Of a DNA stretch of 46,846 nt, positions 9,165 through 19,133 are shown one piece after another. Every line of letters begins with the position of its first letter. The first letter of the stretch is position 1. The notes under the pieces were generated by a model. The model worked only from the letters and a program-made list of their open reading frames with translations, was not told where the DNA came from and did not search any database. Location: positions 1 to 46,846 of the forward strand of contig NZ_JRJE01000026.1 of assembly GCF_000763295.1 (NCBI RefSeq), in the 5' to 3' direction. The DNA comes from Thalassospira australica. GTDB taxonomy: Bacteria > Pseudomonadota > Alphaproteobacteria > Rhodospirillales > Thalassospiraceae. The position numbers and the translations under genes were made by a program.

Positions 9165-10318
9165 TGGCAGATACATCCTATCTTGATTGGCCGTTTTTCG
9201 AAGACCGGCACCGTGAATTGGCCACCCGCCTTGATGCATGGGCGGCAAGCAACCTTGACGGCATTGATCATGATGATGTGGATAGCGCGTGCCGTGATCT
9301 GGCGGCGCGTTTGGCCGGTGGTGAGTGGTTGCAATATGCGGCAGTCAACCCACAGGATGCGAACGCAAAACTTGATGTCAGATCGCTGTGCCTGATCCGC
9401 GAAACTTTGGCGCGTTATGACGGGTTGGCTGATTTTTCCTTTGCGATGCAGGGGTTGGGGAGTGGCGCAATCTCCTTGTTTGGAACGGAAGCCCACCGGG
9501 GGGATTGGCTTCCAAAAGTACGTTCCGGCAAGGCGATTGCCGCCTTTGCACTGACCGAACCGCAATCAGGGTCAGACGTTGCCAATATCGCGCTTGAGGC
9601 AAAGCGTGATGGCGACAGTTTTGTCCTGAATGGTGAAAAAACCTGGATTTCCAATGGCGGTATTGCCGATTTCTATTGTGTGTTTGCCCGCACCGGCGAA
9701 GCCCCAGGTGCCAAGGGGCTTTCGGCCTTTGTCATTCCGGCAGATACACCGGGATTTGAGATTGCCGAACGCCTGCACACCATTGCGCCCCATCCTCTTG
9801 CGCGGTTGAAGTTCTCTGATTGTCGTATACCGGCAAGTGCCTTGCTTGGTAATGGCGGGGACGGCTTTAAAATCGCCATGTCGGTTTTGGATGTGTTCCG
9901 GTCCACCGTGGCGGCAGCGGCCCTTGGCTTTGCGCGCCGGGCGCTGGATGAGACCATCAAACGGGTTCAGGAACGCCAACTGTTTGGTGCGCCGTTGTTT
10001 GATCTTCAGATGGTGCAGGGGCATGTGGCAGACATGGCACTTGATGTTGATGCATCGGCCCTTCTGGTGTATCGCGCGGCCTGGCTCAAAGACAGCGGAG
10101 CACCGCGCGTTAGTCGCGAGGCCGCGATGGCCAAACTTTATTCAACCGATCATGCACAAACCGTCATTGATAAGGCGGTGCAAATTCATGGCGGCGATGG
10201 TGTGCGCAGCGGGCACATCGTTGAAACGCTATACCGGGAAATTCGCGCTCTTCGCATCTACGAAGGCGCGTCAGACGTCCAGAAAATAATCATCGCACGG
10301 CAAACGCTGGCGTCATAA
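9164..10318 (+). CDS. Acyl-CoA dehydrogenase
   Basis: A 384-residue flavoprotein with the three usual domains. The middle domain carries [15 protein letters not shown] and EKTWISNGG, and the C-terminal helical domain contains QIHGGDG and IYEGASDVQ, where the Glu is the expected catalytic base for this subgroup. It oxidises an acyl-CoA to the 2,3-enoyl-CoA, passing electrons to electron-transfer flavoprotein. Sequence type and context suggest a short or dicarboxylyl-CoA substrate formed after ring opening. It overlaps the hydratase stop by one base (TGATG). Confidence 0.9.
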   Translation: MADTSYLDWPFFEDRHRELATRLDAWAASNLDGIDHDDVDSACRDLAARLAGGEWLQYAAVNPQDANAKLDVRSLCLIRETLARYDGLADFSFAMQGLGSGAISLFGTEAHRGDWLPKVRSGKAIAAFALTEPQSGSDVANIALEAKRDGDSFVLNGEKTWISNGGIADFYCVFARTGEAPGAKGLSAFVIPADTPGFEIAERLHTIAPHPLARLKFSDCRIPASALLGNGGDGFKIAMSVLDVFRSTVAAAALGFARRALDETIKRVQERQLFGAPLFDLQMVQGHVADMALDVDASALLVYRAAWLKDSGAPRVSREAAMAKLYSTDHAQTVIDKAVQIHGGDGVRSGHIVETLYREIRALRIYEGASDVQKIIIARQTLAS

Positions 10319-10340
10319 TGGCTCTATCAGGGACTTCACA

Positions 10341-11966
10341 ATGCTCGGACCAACCGCACATACCGATAGCTTCACACGCGACAAGCTCCCGCCGTTCGAA
10401 GAATGGCCGGAATTCAATCTTGATGGATTTGAATATCCCGAACACCTGAATGCCGGGGTTGAGCTGACCGACAAGATGGTCGAACAGGGATTTGGCGATA
10501 ACACCGCCCTGATCGGCAATGGACGCCAACGCACCTATAAGGAACTGGCGGACTGGACCAACCGGATCGCCCATGCGCTGGTTGAAGATTACGGTGTTAA
10601 GCCGGGCAACCGTGTCATGATCCGTTCGGCCAACAATCCGGCGATGGTGGCCTGCTGGCTGGCGGCAACCAAGGCCGGGGCGGTTGTGGTCAATACCATG
10701 CCGATGCTGCGCGCTGGTGAGTTGGGCCAGATCGTTGATAAGGCCGAAATTGAATTTGCCCTGTGCGACACGCGCCTGATGGATGAAATGGTGGCGTGTG
10801 CGAAGGACAGCAAGTTTCTGAAAACGGTGATCGGCTTTGATGGCACGGCCAATCACGACGCGGAGCTTGATCGCATTGCGCTGACCAAATCGGTCAAGTT
10901 CGAAGCCGTTAAAACCGGGCGTGATGATGTGGCCTTGCTTGGCTTTACATCGGGTACGACCGGAAGCCCAAAGGCCACCATGCATTTCCACCGCGATCTT
11001 TTGATCATTGCCGATGGCTATGCCAAGGAAGTGTTGAACGTAACACCCGATGATGTGTTTGTCGGCTCACCTCCGCTGGCCTTTACGTTCGGGCTTGGCG
11101 GTTTGGCGATCTTCCCGCTGCGGTTTGGCGCGACCGCGACGCTTCTTGAAAAGGCGTCCCCGCCAAACATGATCGAAATTATCGAAACCTATAAGGCAAC
11201 CGTGTGCTTTACCGCGCCAACTGCCTATCGTGTGATGCTGTCGGCGATGGAGGAAGGCGCTGATTTGTCATCCTTGCGCGCAGCCGTTTCAGCAGGGGAA
11301 ACTTTGCCAGCCCCGGTTTACGAAGCATGGATGGAAAAAACCGGCAAGCCTATGCTTGATGGCATTGGCGCGACCGAGATGCTGCATATCTTTATTTCCA
11401 ACCGGTTTGGTGACAGTCACCCGGCCTGCACCGGGCGCCCGGTAACTGGATATGAAGCCAAAATCGTCGATGACAAGATGAACGAAGTTCCGGTTGGATC
11501 TGTTGGCCGCCTTGCTGTTCGCGGCCCGACCGGCTGTCGTTATCTGGATGATGTGCGCCAGCACGTTTATGTCCGCGACGGCTGGAACCTGACCGGGGAT
11601 GCGTTCTATGTTGATGAAGACGGCTACTATCACTTTGCCGCACGCAACGACGATATGATCGTCTCGTCGGGCTATAACATTGCCGGGCCTGAGGTCGAAG
11701 CAGCCCTTCTGTCGCATCCGGCTGTTGCCGAATGTGCGGTGATCGGGGCCCCTGATGAAGAACGCGGAACAATCGTTCAGGCCCACGTGGTTTTGACAGC
11801 TGATTTTGACCAAACGCCCGAGATGGTCAAACAGTTGCAGGATCATGTAAAAGCGACCATCGCGCCGTTTAAATATCCGCGCTCCGTTATCTTTCTTGAT
11901 GCACTGCCGAAAACTGCGACTGGAAAAATTCAGCGCTTTAGACTTAAACAGGAAACGTCTGCATGA
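10341..11966 (+). CDS. 2-aminobenzoate-CoA ligase (benzoate-CoA ligase family)
   Basis: The 541-residue product is an AMP-forming acyl-CoA synthetase: phosphate-binding TSGTTGSPKATMHFHRD, GATEMLHIFIS (adenine binding), the hinge region YHFAARNDDMIVSSGYNI, and the C-terminal catalytic lysine motif PKTATGKIQRF. The DGIGATEMLHIF block and overall layout match benzoate/2-aminobenzoate-CoA ligases. It activates anthranilate with ATP and CoA, supplying the substrate for the monooxygenase/reductase at 4807. The kynureninase gene begins inside its stop codon (ATGA), directly linking anthranilate production and activation. Substrate choice is inferred from context. Confidence 0.9.
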   Translation: MLGPTAHTDSFTRDKLPPFEEWPEFNLDGFEYPEHLNAGVELTDKMVEQGFGDNTALIGNGRQRTYKELADWTNRIAHALVEDYGVKPGNRVMIRSANNPAMVACWLAATKAGAVVVNTMPMLRAGELGQIVDKAEIEFALCDTRLMDEMVACAKDSKFLKTVIGFDGTANHDAELDRIALTKSVKFEAVKTGRDDVALLGFTSGTTGSPKATMHFHRDLLIIADGYAKEVLNVTPDDVFVGSPPLAFTFGLGGLAIFPLRFGATATLLEKASPPNMIEIIETYKATVCFTAPTAYRVMLSAMEEGADLSSLRAAVSAGETLPAPVYEAWMEKTGKPMLDGIGATEMLHIFISNRFGDSHPACTGRPVTGYEAKIVDDKMNEVPVGSVGRLAVRGPTGCRYLDDVRQHVYVRDGWNLTGDAFYVDEDGYYHFAARNDDMIVSSGYNIAGPEVEAALLSHPAVAECAVIGAPDEERGTIVQAHVVLTADFDQTPEMVKQLQDHVKATIAPFKYPRSVIFLDALPKTATGKIQRFRLKQETSA

Positions 11967-13156
11967 CCGACTTTGCCGCCACCAAATCCCTGTTCCATAT
12001 TCCCGAAGGTGTCATTTACCTTGATGGGAATTCGCTTGGCGTGATGCCGAAAACGGCAGCCAGCCGTGCAAAAGCGATGATTGAAGATGAATGGGGGGAA
12101 ATGCTTATCCGTGGCTGGAACGATGCCAAATGGATGGAGCAACCCGAACGTGTCGGCAATCTTGTCGCCCGTTTGATCGGTGCGGCACCCGGTACTGTGG
12201 TGATGGGCGATACCCTGTCGATCAAGGTTTATCAGGCACTGGCAAGCGCACTTGAAATGCGCCCGGCTCGCAAGGTGATCGTATCTGATAACGGCAACTT
12301 CCCGACCGATCTTTATATGGCCGATGGTTTGATCAAGACCCTTGACCGCGGGCATGTGCTTAAAACGCCAAACCCGGAAGATGTAGAAAGCCTGATCAAC
12401 GAAGATCTGGCTGTACTTATGCTGACCCAGGTGGATTACCGCACGGGCCGCATGCATGACATGAAACGCATCACCGATCTCGCCCATGCGGCTGGTGCTA
12501 TCGTAATTTGGGATTTGGCGCATTCGGCTGGTGCAGTGCCGGTTGATCTTGTGGGCTGCAATGCTGATTTCGCGGTGGGATGTACCTATAAATATCTGAA
12601 TGGCGGCCCGGGTGCGCCTGCCTTTATCTATGTCCGTCCGGACCATGCCAAAACTGTACGCCCGGCGCTCTCGGGTTGGTTGGGGCATGCGGCACCTTTT
12701 GCCTTTGATCCCGATTACACCCCGGCGCCGGACGTGTCGCGTATGCGTGTTGGCACACCGCCCGTCATCCAGATGACCGTGCTTGAAGAAGCGATGAAGG
12801 CATGGGATGGCGTGGATATGGCCGATATCCGCAAGCGCAGCATCGAACTGTGCGAACATTTCATCGCAGGTGTTGAGGCTAGCTGCCCGATGCTGGAACT
12901 GGCAAGCCCGCGCAACCCCGAAGACCGCGGGTCGCAGGTTTCGTTCAAGTTTGATCAGGGATATGCGGTTATGCAGGCCCTGATTGCGCGGGGCGTGATT
13001 GGTGATTTCCGTGCACCTGACGTTATCCGGTTTGGCTTTACCCCGCTTTATATCGACAAGAATGATGTTGATGGTGCGGTTGGAATTCTCGCTGAAATCA
13101 TGGAAACGAAGGCTTGGGACAAGCCGGAATTTCACAAACGAAATGCGGTGACCTGA
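11963..13156 (+). CDS. kynU: Kynureninase
   Basis: A 397-residue PLP enzyme of the fold-type I aminotransferase superfamily. It opens with [15 protein letters not shown], has the Asp motif [14 protein letters not shown], and the PLP-binding lysine at residue 210 in [14 protein letters not shown], all characteristic of kynureninase. It cleaves kynurenine into anthranilate and alanine. It overlaps the ligase gene by 4 bp and is followed 2 nt later by the dioxygenase gene, so anthranilate would be made and used by products of one transcript. Confidence 0.95.
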   Translation: MTDFAATKSLFHIPEGVIYLDGNSLGVMPKTAASRAKAMIEDEWGEMLIRGWNDAKWMEQPERVGNLVARLIGAAPGTVVMGDTLSIKVYQALASALEMRPARKVIVSDNGNFPTDLYMADGLIKTLDRGHVLKTPNPEDVESLINEDLAVLMLTQVDYRTGRMHDMKRITDLAHAAGAIVIWDLAHSAGAVPVDLVGCNADFAVGCTYKYLNGGPGAPAFIYVRPDHAKTVRPALSGWLGHAAPFAFDPDYTPAPDVSRMRVGTPPVIQMTVLEEAMKAWDGVDMADIRKRSIELCEHFIAGVEASCPMLELASPRNPEDRGSQVSFKFDQGYAVMQALIARGVIGDFRAPDVIRFGFTPLYIDKNDVDGAVGILAEIMETKAWDKPEFHKRNAVT

Positions 13157-13158
13157 TC

Positions 13159-14004
13159 ATGGTAAAACAAACCACGCCATATGATCCAAGCACTGAAGGC
13201 GCGCGCACGGATTTTTCTGATCAGATGTCCTATGGCGATTATCTGTCGCTTGATGCCATCCTGACAGCTCAGCACCCGCAATCCGATGCCCATGACGAGT
13301 TGCTGTTTATCATTCAGCACCAGACATCCGAGCTATGGATGAAACTTGCGATCCGTGAAATCACTGCAGCGCGCAATGCCATTCAGGGGGGCGATCTGCG
13401 CCCTGCCTTTAAAATGCTGGCGCGTGTGTCGCGGATTTTTGAACAGCTTAATAATGCGTGGGATGTTCTGCGCACCATGACGCCAAGTGATTACACGACG
13501 TTTCGTGATGCGTTGGGGCCGTCATCGGGCTTTCAGTCCTATCAGTATCGTCTGATCGAATTCATGCTGGGCAATCGTAATCCGGCAATGTTGCGCCCGC
13601 ACGCACACCGTGAAGACATCACCGAAATGCTCAAGGCAGAGCTTGAAACGCCAAGTCTTTATGACGAAGCGCTTCGTATGCTCAGTGCCGAGGGGATCAA
13701 GGTTCCAAAAGATGTTTTGGAACGCGATGTATCCGCACCCTATACGCCCAACGAGGACGTTATCGCGGCGTGGCAGGTGGTTTACACCGATCCGGCAAAA
13801 CATTGGTCATTGTATGAACTGGCCGAAAAGCTTGTCGATTTCGAAGACTATTTCCGGCGCTGGCGTTTCAACCATGTCACCACCGTTGAACGGGTGATCG
13901 GGTTCAAACGTGGTACTGGCGGCACGGGAGGCGTCAGTTATCTCAAAAAAATGCTGGAAGTAGAACTGTTTCCGGAACTCTGGCGGGTGCGAACCGCGCT
14001 TTGA
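13159..14004 (+). CDS. kynA: Tryptophan 2,3-dioxygenase
   Basis: A 281-residue heme enzyme. [13 protein letters not shown] and [17 protein letters not shown] near the N terminus, [11 protein letters not shown] in the middle, and near the C terminus [12 protein letters not shown] (proximal heme histidine) and [11 protein letters not shown] are family signatures. It oxidises L-tryptophan to N-formylkynurenine. ATG at 13159 is chosen because homologues begin with a short acidic lead before the GDYL motif; an upstream ATG at 13114 lies inside kynU. It closes the enzyme part of the operon; 138 bp follow before the transporter genes. Confidence 0.95.
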   Translation: MVKQTTPYDPSTEGARTDFSDQMSYGDYLSLDAILTAQHPQSDAHDELLFIIQHQTSELWMKLAIREITAARNAIQGGDLRPAFKMLARVSRIFEQLNNAWDVLRTMTPSDYTTFRDALGPSSGFQSYQYRLIEFMLGNRNPAMLRPHAHREDITEMLKAELETPSLYDEALRMLSAEGIKVPKDVLERDVSAPYTPNEDVIAAWQVVYTDPAKHWSLYELAEKLVDFEDYFRRWRFNHVTTVERVIGFKRGTGGTGGVSYLKKMLEVELFPELWRVRTAL

Positions 14005-14142
14005 GGATGGACGGACCTTATGCAAATACTGCAAACTCAGGGGCAGGCATCAGGTTCACAAGAACCGTAACATAAAACGTAAGAAAAGTTGCGGGATCAA
14101 CGTGTTGCTAAACGAACAAAATGTATAAACACGGAGGCTTTA

Positions 14143-15282
14143 ATGAAGGGTATTAAGACAACCATCGCAGCAGCGGCTGCTTTGCTTGTAGCCGGTGCAG
14201 CACAGGCTGAACCGGTCAAGGTCGGCATGATCACCACGCTTTCGGGCGGCGGTGCCGGTTTGGGTATTGATGCACGTGACGGCTTTATGCTTGCTGTCAA
14301 GCAGGCGAACAATCCCGATCTTGAAGTTGTGATCGAAGACGATCAGCGCAAACCGGACGTTGCTGTTCAGCTTGCTGATAAAATGATCCAGCAGGAAAAA
14401 GTTGATGTTCTGACCGGTATCATCTGGTCCAACCTTGCGATGGCAGTTGTGCCGTCTGCGGTTGCACAGGACAAAATCTATATGTCGGTCAATGCTGCAC
14501 CGTCACAGCTTGCAGGGCGTGGCTGTAACGCCAACTATTTCAGCGTTTCCTATCAGAATGACAACCTGCACGAAGCCGCAGGCGGATACGCATCAAGTGC
14601 CGGCTATGAAAAAGCCTTCATCCTTGCGCCGAACTATCCGGCGGGCAAAGATTCCCTGACCGGTTTCAAGCGCTTCTTCTTTGGTGACGTTACCGACGAA
14701 GTTTACACCAAGCTTGGTCAAACCGACTATGCAGCCGAAATTGCACAAATCCGCGCATCGGATGCGGACCATGTGTTCTTCTTCCTGCCGGGCGGTATGG
14801 GCATTGCGTTCATGAAACAATATGCCCAGTCGGGTGTCGACAAACCGTTGATCGGTCCGGCGTTCTCGATGGATCAGGGCATCCTTGGTGCCGTGGGTGA
14901 CGCAGCACTTGGTGTCAAAAACACCTCGAACTGGTCCAAAGACATCGATAACCCGACCAACAAGGCTTTCGTTGAAAGCTTCCAGGCGGAATACGATCGT
15001 CTGCCGTCGCTGTATGCGTCGTTTGGTTTCGACACCGCCAATCTTCTGCTGTCGGCGATGGACAAAGCCAGCATTTCGGACAAGGACGCATTCCGTGCGG
15101 CCCTGCGTGCGGCTGATTTTGATTCGGTTCGTGGCAAATTCACCTTTGGCCCGAACCAGCACCCGATTCAGGATCTTTATGTTCGTGAAGTCGTCAAGGA
15201 AGGCGACGTGCTGACCAACAAGATTGTTGGTAAGGCCCTGACGGATCACTCTGACGCTTATGCGTCGGAATGCTCGATGTAA
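14143..15282 (+). CDS. Branched-chain-type ABC transporter substrate-binding protein
   Basis: A 379-residue periplasmic protein. A Sec signal peptide is clear (basic MKGIK, hydrophobic alanine-rich core, cleavage after AQA at about residue 22). The mature part starts VKVGMITTLSGGGAGLG, the usual opening of type I periplasmic binding proteins of the LivJ/aromatic group. GGAGG lies 5 nt before the ATG at 14143, which excludes an in-frame start 54 nt upstream. Followed by permease and ATPase genes. Its ligand is probably an aromatic amino acid or acid of the adjoining pathway (tryptophan, kynurenine or anthranilate); this is inference. Confidence 0.9.
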   Translation: MKGIKTTIAAAAALLVAGAAQAEPVKVGMITTLSGGGAGLGIDARDGFMLAVKQANNPDLEVVIEDDQRKPDVAVQLADKMIQQEKVDVLTGIIWSNLAMAVVPSAVAQDKIYMSVNAAPSQLAGRGCNANYFSVSYQNDNLHEAAGGYASSAGYEKAFILAPNYPAGKDSLTGFKRFFFGDVTDEVYTKLGQTDYAAEIAQIRASDADHVFFFLPGGMGIAFMKQYAQSGVDKPLIGPAFSMDQGILGAVGDAALGVKNTSNWSKDIDNPTNKAFVESFQAEYDRLPSLYASFGFDTANLLLSAMDKASISDKDAFRAALRAADFDSVRGKFTFGPNQHPIQDLYVREVVKEGDVLTNKIVGKALTDHSDAYASECSM

Positions 15283-15301
15283 TGACGAGCTGACAAGAGG
15301 T

Positions 15302-15335
15302 TAGGGGCCGGTTTCGATTTTGTTATCGGCCCCTA
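15302..15335 (+). other. Intercistronic stem-loop after the binding-protein gene
   Basis: TAGGGGCCG (15302-15310) pairs with CGGCCCCTA (15327-15335) around a 16-nt loop. No T run follows, so it is not a strong intrinsic terminator. It sits between the binding-protein stop and the permease start, where such hairpins often protect the upstream message or lower downstream expression so that binding protein exceeds membrane components. Confidence 0.7.
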
Positions 15336-15361
15336 GCCACCTTGTGACGGAGTTTCCAATA

Positions 15362-16279
15362 ATGTTCTCTCTTTTTCTGGAGCAGCTGTTAAACGGCCTT
15401 CAGTCTGGTGTGATGCTTTTTTTGATGGCATCGGGACTGACGCTTGTTTTCGGCGTGATGGGGCTGATTAATCTGGCCCATGGCTCGCTCTATATGGTTG
15501 GTGCATTTGCCTGCGCGGCAGTTGCGGCCTGGACCGGTTCGTTCTGGTTGGGGCTTGTCGCCAGCCTGATGACCGCAGCCCTTGCCGGTGCGCTGGTTGA
15601 AATGCTGATTATTCGCCGTCTTTATAACCGTGATCACCTTGATCAGGTTCTGGCGACTTTTGCGCTTATTTTGATTTTTTCCGAAGGCACGCGCTGGGTG
15701 TTCGGGTCGTTCCCGCTGTTTTTAAGCTTGCCGGACTTTCTGACTGGCACGGTCGTGGTGGGCAGTTCATTTGAATATCCGATCTTCCGTTTGGCGATCA
15801 TTGTTGCCGGTCTTGCGGTGGCTGCCGGGTTGTTCCTGCTGATTGGCAAGACCCGCCTTGGCATCCGTATTCGCGCAGGCGAGGCAGACCGTGGCATGAT
15901 CGCGGCCCTTGGCGTGGATATTGACCGTCTTTACACATTTGTCTTTGCGCTGGGTGCTGCCTTGGCCGGGTTGGCCGGGGCCTTTGTCGGGACGACCCAA
16001 TCCATTCAGGTTGGTATGGGTGAACCGGTCCTGATCTTGGCCTTTGTTGTGATCGTGATTGGGGGAATCGGCTCGATCAAAGGGGCGCTTGTTGGCTCTT
16101 TGCTGGTTGGTTTTACCGACACAATGGGCCGGTTTTTACTGCCGTATGCCTTTGCCACTTTCCTTGATCCGTCCAGTGCGACCGCGATTGGGTCGGCATT
16201 GGCGTCGATGTTGATTTATATCGTGATGGCGCTGGTTTTATTCCTGCGACCAAGCGGTTTGTTCGGGACGGAAGCCTGA
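15362..16279 (+). CDS. Branched-chain-type ABC transporter permease (LivH type)
   Basis: The 305-residue product is an integral membrane protein with about eight hydrophobic segments. It has the LivH signatures LEQLLNGLQSGVMLFLMASG, GLINLAHGSLYM, and, near the C terminus, the cytoplasmic EAA-like GGIGSIKGALVGSLLVG. It forms half of the membrane channel of the importer encoded with its neighbours. ATG at 15362 has GGAG 9 nt upstream. The next gene starts 1 nt after its stop. Confidence 0.92.
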   Translation: MFSLFLEQLLNGLQSGVMLFLMASGLTLVFGVMGLINLAHGSLYMVGAFACAAVAAWTGSFWLGLVASLMTAALAGALVEMLIIRRLYNRDHLDQVLATFALILIFSEGTRWVFGSFPLFLSLPDFLTGTVVVGSSFEYPIFRLAIIVAGLAVAAGLFLLIGKTRLGIRIRAGEADRGMIAALGVDIDRLYTFVFALGAALAGLAGAFVGTTQSIQVGMGEPVLILAFVVIVIGGIGSIKGALVGSLLVGFTDTMGRFLLPYAFATFLDPSSATAIGSALASMLIYIVMALVLFLRPSGLFGTEA

Positions 16280-16280
16280 T

Positions 16281-17267
16281 ATGACCATGAACCGCGAAAC
16301 ACTTATCAATTCCATTCTTGCCGTTGCGCTGGTCGCAGTCCCGCTGATCGCGCTTGGTATGGATGAGCCCTTTATCATCACGCTGGCGACCAAGGTGGCG
16401 ATCTTTGCCATGGCCGGTGTCGGACTTAATCTTGTGCTGGGCTATGGGGGGCTTGTGTCCTTTGGCCATGCGGCGTTCTTTGGTATCGGCGGCTATGCGG
16501 CAGGTATTCTTGCCAGTCACGCGCTGAACTATGAACCGATCATGGAAAGCCCGTTTCTGATCGAAGGCACGACCCAGATGATCATTATCTGGATCGTCGC
16601 GCTTGTGGTCTCGGCATTCGTTGCGCTTGTCATTGGTGCAATCACGCTGCGCACAAGCGGGGTTTATTTCATCATGATCACGCTGGCCTTCGCGCAGATG
16701 ATCTATTACTTCGCGATTTCCTGGCCTGCTTATGGCGGGGAAGACGGGTTGTCGATCTATGTGCGGAATGGCTTCCCGGGGCTCAATACGCTTGATCCCA
16801 TCAGTTACTTTGGCCTGTGTGCAGCAATGCTGGGTTTGGCGATGCTGTTCTCGGCTGTTTTGATCCGTTCGCGGTTTGGCCTGGCGCTTCAGGGCGCGCG
16901 TCAGAATGCACAACGTATGACAGCCGTCGGGATTGCGCCATTTCGCATTCGTCTGGTGGCCTTTGTTGTTTCGGCGATGATCACCGCCCTTGCCGGTGCG
17001 CTTTATGCCGACCTTAACCGTTTTGTCAGTCCGACCATGTTGTCCTGGCACATGTCGGGTGAAATCATGGTGTTTGTCATTCTGGGCGGTGTGGGGCGTT
17101 TGTTTGGCCCGCTGGCCGGTGCGGCGTTATACATCATTCTTGAACATCTGCTGGGCGGGGTTTGGGAATTCTGGCAATTACCGCTTGGTGTCTTGTTGCT
17201 GATCGTGGTGCTGTTTGCACGCGGTGGCCTTGTCGGTGTTCTGGCGGGGGAGCGTAAACATGCCTGA
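16281..17267 (+). CDS. Branched-chain-type ABC transporter permease (LivM type)
   Basis: The 328-residue product is a polytopic membrane protein with LivM hallmarks: GVGLNLVLGYGGLVSFGHAAFFGIG near the N terminus (residues about 45-70) and GGVGRLFGPLAGAALYIILE in the last cytoplasmic loop region. It is the second permease subunit. The ATPase gene starts 8 bp inside it (17260). Confidence 0.92.
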   Translation: MTMNRETLINSILAVALVAVPLIALGMDEPFIITLATKVAIFAMAGVGLNLVLGYGGLVSFGHAAFFGIGGYAAGILASHALNYEPIMESPFLIEGTTQMIIIWIVALVVSAFVALVIGAITLRTSGVYFIMITLAFAQMIYYFAISWPAYGGEDGLSIYVRNGFPGLNTLDPISYFGLCAAMLGLAMLFSAVLIRSRFGLALQGARQNAQRMTAVGIAPFRIRLVAFVVSAMITALAGALYADLNRFVSPTMLSWHMSGEIMVFVILGGVGRLFGPLAGAALYIILEHLLGGVWEFWQLPLGVLLLIVVLFARGGLVGVLAGERKHA

Positions 17268-18009
17268 TGCCATTCTTTCACTGTCGAATGTCACCAAACA
17301 GTTCGGGTCACTTCTGGCCAGTGACAATGTCACGCTGGATTTGCGTTCCGGTGAAATCCATGCCCTGATCGGACCGAACGGTGCGGGGAAATCCACCCTG
17401 ATCAAACAGGTCGCGGGTGAAATCACATCCGATAGCGGTGACATCCATTTCGATGGTCAGCACATCAACGCCCTTGATGCGGTTGCTCGTTCACGTATGG
17501 GATTGGCCCGAACGTTTCAGGTGTCATCCCTGATGCCGGAATTCTCGGTACTGCAAAACGTGATGCTGGCGCGCCAGTCGGTCAGCGGCAAGATATTCCG
17601 CTTCTTTAAACCCGTTCTTGGCGACAAGTCGCTGGTCGAACCGGCGATGGCGCAGCTTGAACGTGTCGGGCTCGCCGATCGGGCACAAATGCGTGCTGCC
17701 GATGTCTCGCACGGGGAACGCCGTCAGCTTGAAATGGCGGTGGCCTTGGCCCTTGAGCCCAAGGCCTTCCTGCTGGATGAGCCGATGGCCGGCATGGGGC
17801 CGGAGGGGTCCAAACGTCTGACCGGGTTCCTTGATGAATTGCGGGCACAGGCGCCGATCCTTTTGGTCGAACATGACATGGACGCGGTCTTTGCCCTTGC
17901 CGACCGGATTTCAGTGTTGGTGTATGGCCGGGTCATTGCAACGGGAACGGTCGAGGAAATCCGTGGCAACGATGACGTCAAACGTGCCTATCTCGGGGAG
18001 GACGCCTGA
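17260..18009 (+). CDS. Branched-chain-type ABC transporter ATPase (LivG type)
   Basis: A 249-residue ATP-binding subunit: Walker A GPNGAGKST, an ABC signature in the diverged form VSHGERRQLEMA, Walker B AFLLDEPMAGMG, and the switch histidine in LLVEHDMDAVF. It powers the importer from the cytoplasmic face. The start at 17260 has GGGGGAG 7 nt upstream and overlaps the LivM gene by 8 bp. The next ATPase starts 1 nt after the stop. Confidence 0.93.
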   Translation: MPDAILSLSNVTKQFGSLLASDNVTLDLRSGEIHALIGPNGAGKSTLIKQVAGEITSDSGDIHFDGQHINALDAVARSRMGLARTFQVSSLMPEFSVLQNVMLARQSVSGKIFRFFKPVLGDKSLVEPAMAQLERVGLADRAQMRAADVSHGERRQLEMAVALALEPKAFLLDEPMAGMGPEGSKRLTGFLDELRAQAPILLVEHDMDAVFALADRISVLVYGRVIATGTVEEIRGNDDVKRAYLGEDA

Positions 18010-18010
18010 T

Positions 18011-18700
18011 ATGACTGCACTTCTCGAACTTTCCGGCGTAACCGCATTTTACGGCGCATCGCAGGCGCTGTTTGGCATTGATCTTTCGCTTGACGAAGGC
18101 GAGGCCGTTGCGCTGATGGGGCGCAATGGCATGGGGAAAACCACCACGATCAAAACCATTTGTCGCATGATGGAACATCGTGATGGCACCATTAAGTTTG
18201 CCGGGCAGGATTTGGCAAGGATGCCATCGCACAAGGCCGCGCGTCTTGGGCTTGGTCTGGTGCCAGAAGGGCGTCGGTGTTTTGCCCGTCTGAGTGTCAC
18301 TGAAAACCTGATTGCAGCTGCCCGTCCGGGCGAATGGGATTTTGATCGTGTGGCCGGGTTGTTCCCGCGTCTGGCCGAACGTCGCGATCAAAAGGCCATG
18401 ACCCTTTCGGGTGGGGAACAGCAGATGCTTGCCATTGGACGGGCCTTGATGACCAATCCACGCCTGCTGATTTTGGACGAAGCGACAGAGGGGCTGGCCC
18501 CTGTCGTGCGTCAGGAAATCTGGGCGGCGATCAATCAGCTCAAACAATCGGGATTGACGATCCTTGTTGTCGACAAATCGCTTAAGGAACTGTCAGGCGT
18601 TGCCGACCGATATGTGGTTGTTGAAAAGGGCGTTACGGCCTGGAGCGGTGCGGTCAATGAACTGACCGACGAACTTGCTGACCGATATCTGGGGGTCTGA
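18011..18700 (+). CDS. Branched-chain-type ABC transporter ATPase (LivF type)
   Basis: A 229-residue second ATPase subunit with Walker A GRNGMGKTT, signature LSGGEQQMLAIGRAL, Walker B LLILDEATEGLAP and the typical LivF sequence GLVPEGRRCFARLSVTENL. The switch position, normally His, reads LLVVDKSLKEL, with lysine/serine around it; this is common in LivF-type subunits. The thioesterase gene begins 1 nt after its stop, keeping transport and catabolic genes in one run. Confidence 0.92.
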   Translation: MTALLELSGVTAFYGASQALFGIDLSLDEGEAVALMGRNGMGKTTTIKTICRMMEHRDGTIKFAGQDLARMPSHKAARLGLGLVPEGRRCFARLSVTENLIAAARPGEWDFDRVAGLFPRLAERRDQKAMTLSGGEQQMLAIGRALMTNPRLLILDEATEGLAPVVRQEIWAAINQLKQSGLTILVVDKSLKELSGVADRYVVVEKGVTAWSGAVNELTDELADRYLGV

Positions 18701-18701
18701 T

Positions 18702-19133
18702 ATGGCGGCATTTAGTTATCGGCAGAAAGTCCTGTTTCAGCATTGCGACCCGGCGGGGATTGTATTTTATCCGCGCTATTTCGAAATGCTGAACGCCACG
18801 GTCGAAGAATGGTTCGAGGCCGTTATTGGCTGCGGGTTCCCGACCATGCACGGACCGATGCAGGTGGCGGTGCCAACAGTCGCGATCAATATCGCATTCA
18901 CCGCCCCAAGCAAGCTTGGCGATCAGTTGGAATTCATCCTGATCCCGACCCGGATCGGGCGATCCAGTCTGGAACTGGACATCACGGCACGATCAGGCGC
19001 GGAGCAACGCCTGAAAGCCACCGTAACACTGGTCTTTACAAAACACGGGGCCGGGAAATCAGAGGCATGGCCAGATGATTTGCGTGCCAAAATCGAAAAA
19101 GAAATCAATCAAGTGGTAGAAAACAATGCTTAA
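18702..19133 (+). CDS. Hotdog-fold acyl-CoA thioesterase (4-hydroxybenzoyl-CoA thioesterase family)
   Basis: A 143-residue single hotdog domain. HCDPAGIVFYPRYFEMLN near residue 15 contains the conserved catalytic Asp of the 4-hydroxybenzoyl-CoA thioesterase family. In this setting it probably hydrolyses stalled aryl-CoA or early ring-reduced CoA esters, releasing CoA; clusters of this type in other bacteria also carry one. It starts 1 nt after the LivF stop and overlaps the next gene by 8 bp. The natural ester is unknown. Confidence 0.87.
   Translation: MAAFSYRQKVLFQHCDPAGIVFYPRYFEMLNATVEEWFEAVIGCGFPTMHGPMQVAVPTVAINIAFTAPSKLGDQLEFILIPTRIGRSSLELDITARSGAEQRLKATVTLVFTKHGAGKSEAWPDDLRAKIEKEINQVVENNA

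Noticed and set aside
11930..13135. 401-codon frame antisense to kynureninase
   Set aside because: Composition and full overlap with kynU mark it as a shadow frame.
16113..17051. 312-codon frame antisense to the LivM-type permease
   Set aside because: Arg/Asp/Lys-rich antisense of a hydrophobic protein; no supporting signals.
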